The position numbers and the translations under genes were made by a program. The notes beneath the pieces are model-generated. The model saw nothing but the letters and a program-made list of their open reading frames with translations. It made no database searches and was not told the DNA's origin. Below, in pieces: positions 63,453 through 63,660 of a stretch of 63,660 nt of DNA (position 1 is its first letter; each line of letters starts with the position of its first letter). Source of the stretch: Butyrivibrio sp. Su6 (GTDB lineage: Bacteria; Bacillota; Clostridia; Lachnospirales; Lachnospiraceae); contig NZ_FNUR01000018.1 in assembly GCF_900108105.1 (NCBI RefSeq), positions 1 to 63,660 on the forward strand. Direction: 5' to 3'.

Positions 63453-63660
<208 letters not shown>

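Overview
The window looks like a chromosomal stretch of a Lachnospiraceae bacterium, most likely Butyrivibrio or a close relative. This is judged from the 5' end of the 16S rRNA gene at the right edge, Firmicutes-type ribosome binding sites, LytR-CpsA-Psr and GH25 envelope proteins, and lineage-typical families (DUF6044, DUF6077, DUF6715). The genus is an inference; no database was searched. Almost all genes are on the + strand. The one clear exception is an IS transposase.

Positions 1-47475 are essentially one large cell-surface glycan locus. The left part (1-27764) holds lipid-linked-sugar glycosyltransferases (1726, 7010), a Wzx-like flippase (2678), an FAD-dependent UDP-galactopyranose-mutase-like enzyme (5366) and two AlgI-type O-acyltransferases, each followed by SGNH-type proteins (7961/9475 and 17413/18909/20009). 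It also holds uridine kinase, a DUF6077 membrane protein split into two frames, a surface CotH-like kinase, a LicD plus IspD/TarI-like pair, a split EamA/ArnEF-like flippase pair, several polytopic membrane proteins, and a 949-residue GH25 muramidase with a very acidic cytoplasmic tail. The middle part (27862-39842) makes and exports a rhamnose-containing polymer: dTDP-rhamnose genes rfbB, rfbA and rfbC (rfbD is not in the window), Wzm/Wzt ABC export, a WbdD-like methyltransferase-kinase that would cap the chain, and long GT2 enzymes.

A roughly 1.8-kb insertion sequence (about 39979-41779, minus-strand transposase) then separates the GT genes from phosphoglucomutase. After it come more GT2 enzymes, a WbaP-like initiating phosphosugar transferase (46072) and an LCP ligase (47603).

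From 48938 the content changes to regulation and housekeeping: a candidate 130-nt structured RNA, one more GT2, a RelQ-type small alarmone synthetase, a small coiled-coil membrane protein, an M23/LysM/G5 peptidase, MurA, an FMN riboswitch controlling RibU, tsaE, a tsaB-rimI fusion, RNase Z, a DUF6715 protein, a YdjC-type deacetylase, tsaD, ispD and a GT4 glycosyltransferase. The window ends in an rRNA operon: a strong promoter, tRNA-Ser(UGA), tRNA-Ser(GGA) and the start of 16S rRNA.

Points most worth a second look: the three-way-junction RNA at 48945-49074; a family of small hairpins whose outer stems include the stop codon of the upstream gene (9407, 27758, 32075); a TTAAGA operator array with 11/22-bp phasing before the lipoprotein gene at 4019; and the WbdD/Wzm/Wzt export-and-capping module in a Gram-positive-type genome.
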